Origin: Hippea sp. | GTDB lineage: Bacteria; Campylobacterota_A; Desulfurellia; Desulfurellales; Hippeaceae | Length of the DNA stretch: 6,974 bases | Reading direction: 5' to 3' | Assembly: GCA_015486705.1 (NCBI GenBank) | Contig: WFRG01000132.1 | Location: 1-6,974, forward strand | Shown here: one piece after another, positions 6,076 through 6,974 of the stretch | Layout: the number at the start of each line of letters is the position of its first letter | Position numbering within the stretch: the stretch's first letter is position 1 | Translations under genes and position numbers: made by a program | Notes under the pieces: generated by a model | Told to the model about the DNA's origin: nothing | What the model saw: the letters and a program-made list of their open reading frames with translations, nothing else | Databases searched by the model: none

Positions 6076-6974
6076 ATGGGATTTAAAAATCCACTCAACA
6101 ACCTCTCCATAGAAGCCTCTGCGGGAAGCGGTAAAACTTATAGATTAGCAGAGAGGTTTTTAGAACTGCTTAGCTTATACCTAAGGGCTAAATCAAAACC
6201 CACTAACCCAAATCTCTGTTCTATTAATCAAAATGCCTGCCAGATTCCAGACTCCATAGATTCCATTATAGCCATAACCTTCACAAACAAAGCTGCTGCT
6301 GAGATGAAAGAGAGGGTTATATCGTTCTTAAAATCACTTACCGATATAGAATCAAATGAAGCGCCCGATGTAGGACTTAATAAAGAATCGTCACTCAAGC
6401 TGCTCATTGATATCATAGAGAATTTCTCAGACTTCCATATAACAACCATTGACTCATTTATGAACAGAATACTCAAAGCCTTTGCCGTTGATCTAAACAT
6501 ACACCCGGATTATGAAATAACATTTGATAAAGAGGCTATCTTTGATGATGCGTTTGAAACGCTTGTATCTGATAGGTCAAATACAGAGGAGTTGCTGGAT
6601 TTCTTAAAGAGACTATTACTGCTTGGCCAATACGAAGGAATGAATCCAAAGTCTATTGTTAAAAAGGGGCTAAAGAGATTTGAAGAGGTTGATGTTGGAG
6701 AAGATGTAGTTGGGTTGTTAGAGCTGGCTTTAGAGTTCAATATTGAAGCAAGAAACTTAGAAGATGTTGAAAAGATACTAAAAAACAGAGCCATACAGTA
6801 TGTTGAAATTATTAGAGAGATAGCAATAGAGGAAATGAACAAAAACGATAAAAATAGAGTTTTAAATAAAACCTTTGCTAAAGTACTTGCTGACCTAACC
6901 GAAGAGAACCTTTTAGATAATTACGGCAAACTCAAAAAAAGGCAAACAGGAAAAAGTAGGATATTTAATAACAA
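6076..6974 (+). CDS. UvrD/AddA/RecB-like superfamily 1 helicase, N-terminal part
   Basis: The open frame begins at ATG 6076 and is still open at the right edge after 299 codons. Superfamily 1 motifs are in order: Walker A ASAGSGKT at residues 14-21, motif Ia ITFTNKAAAEMKER at 67-80, and the TTIDSFMNRIL block at 123-133 that typifies AddA/RecB-like exonuclease helicases (double-strand break processing). The DExx, motif III-VI and any C-terminal nuclease domain lie outside the window. An in-frame TGA at 6067-6069 rules out a longer start, yet there is only a weak ribosome site (GAG at 6068-6070). The segment between Walker A and motif Ia is about 20 residues longer than in UvrD and is rich in Asn, Ser, Pro and Cys. 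It is divergent from the chemoreceptor. Subfamily (AddA versus another UvrD-like enzyme) needs the missing C-terminus. Confidence 0.88.
   Translation, partial: MGFKNPLNNLSIEASAGSGKTYRLAERFLELLSLYLRAKSKPTNPNLCSINQNACQIPDSIDSIIAITFTNKAAAEMKERVISFLKSLTDIESNEAPDVGLNKESSLKLLIDIIENFSDFHITTIDSFMNRILKAFAVDLNIHPDYEITFDKEAIFDDAFETLVSDRSNTEELLDFLKRLLLLGQYEGMNPKSIVKKGLKRFEEVDVGEDVVGLLELALEFNIEARNLEDVEKILKNRAIQYVEIIREIAIEEMNKNDKNRVLNKTFAKVLADLTEENLLDNYGKLKKRQTGKSRIFNN

Noticed and set aside
6228..6842. Minus-strand frames of 90 and 110 codons rich in Ser, Ile and Phe
   Set aside because: They are the complement of the helicase gene, whose motifs are clear on the plus strand.

Overview
The window comes from an AT-rich bacterial genome. 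The genes are tightly packed, most have clear Shine-Dalgarno sites, and there are sigma70-type promoters. A class of large NAD-dependent glutamate dehydrogenase, a chemoreceptor and an AddA/RecB-like helicase all point to a Gram-negative, motile bacterium. Low G+C, with Arg mostly AGA/AGG and Ile often ATA, would fit a Desulfurella/Hippea- or Campylobacterota-like lineage. That placement is inference and was not tested.

Layout, left to right. Positions 1-3442 hold a minus-strand operon read from right to left: hisF (imidazole glycerol phosphate synthase cyclase subunit), a MoaB/Mog-family molybdopterin adenylyltransferase, and the N-terminal 731 codons of a very large NAD-glutamate dehydrogenase that runs off the left edge. 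hisF and mog overlap by 14 bases, and mog and gdh are 14 bases apart. A good promoter (TTGAAC, 17 bases, TATAAT) lies just upstream of hisF. Positions 3599-4009 hold a stand-alone minus-strand PaaI-type hotdog thioesterase with non-coding DNA on both sides. The 261 bases upstream of it hold no gene but contain two strong hairpins; one looks like the terminator of the next gene. Positions 4271-5920 hold a minus-strand chemoreceptor with two adjacent membrane helices, the conserved signalling hairpin and an apparently cytoplasmic C-terminal sensory domain, driven by a consensus-like promoter (TTGACA, 17 bases, TAGAAT). From 6076 to the right edge is the start of a plus-strand UvrD/AddA-like helicase, divergent from the chemoreceptor.

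The genes do not form one pathway. The operon mixes histidine biosynthesis, molybdenum-cofactor insertion and glutamate catabolism, which looks like housekeeping packing. I see no clear undescribed system. The spots most worth a second look are the chemoreceptor's inverted sensor layout and the repeat- and hairpin-rich DNA around the thioesterase gene, which could mark a former mobile insertion.
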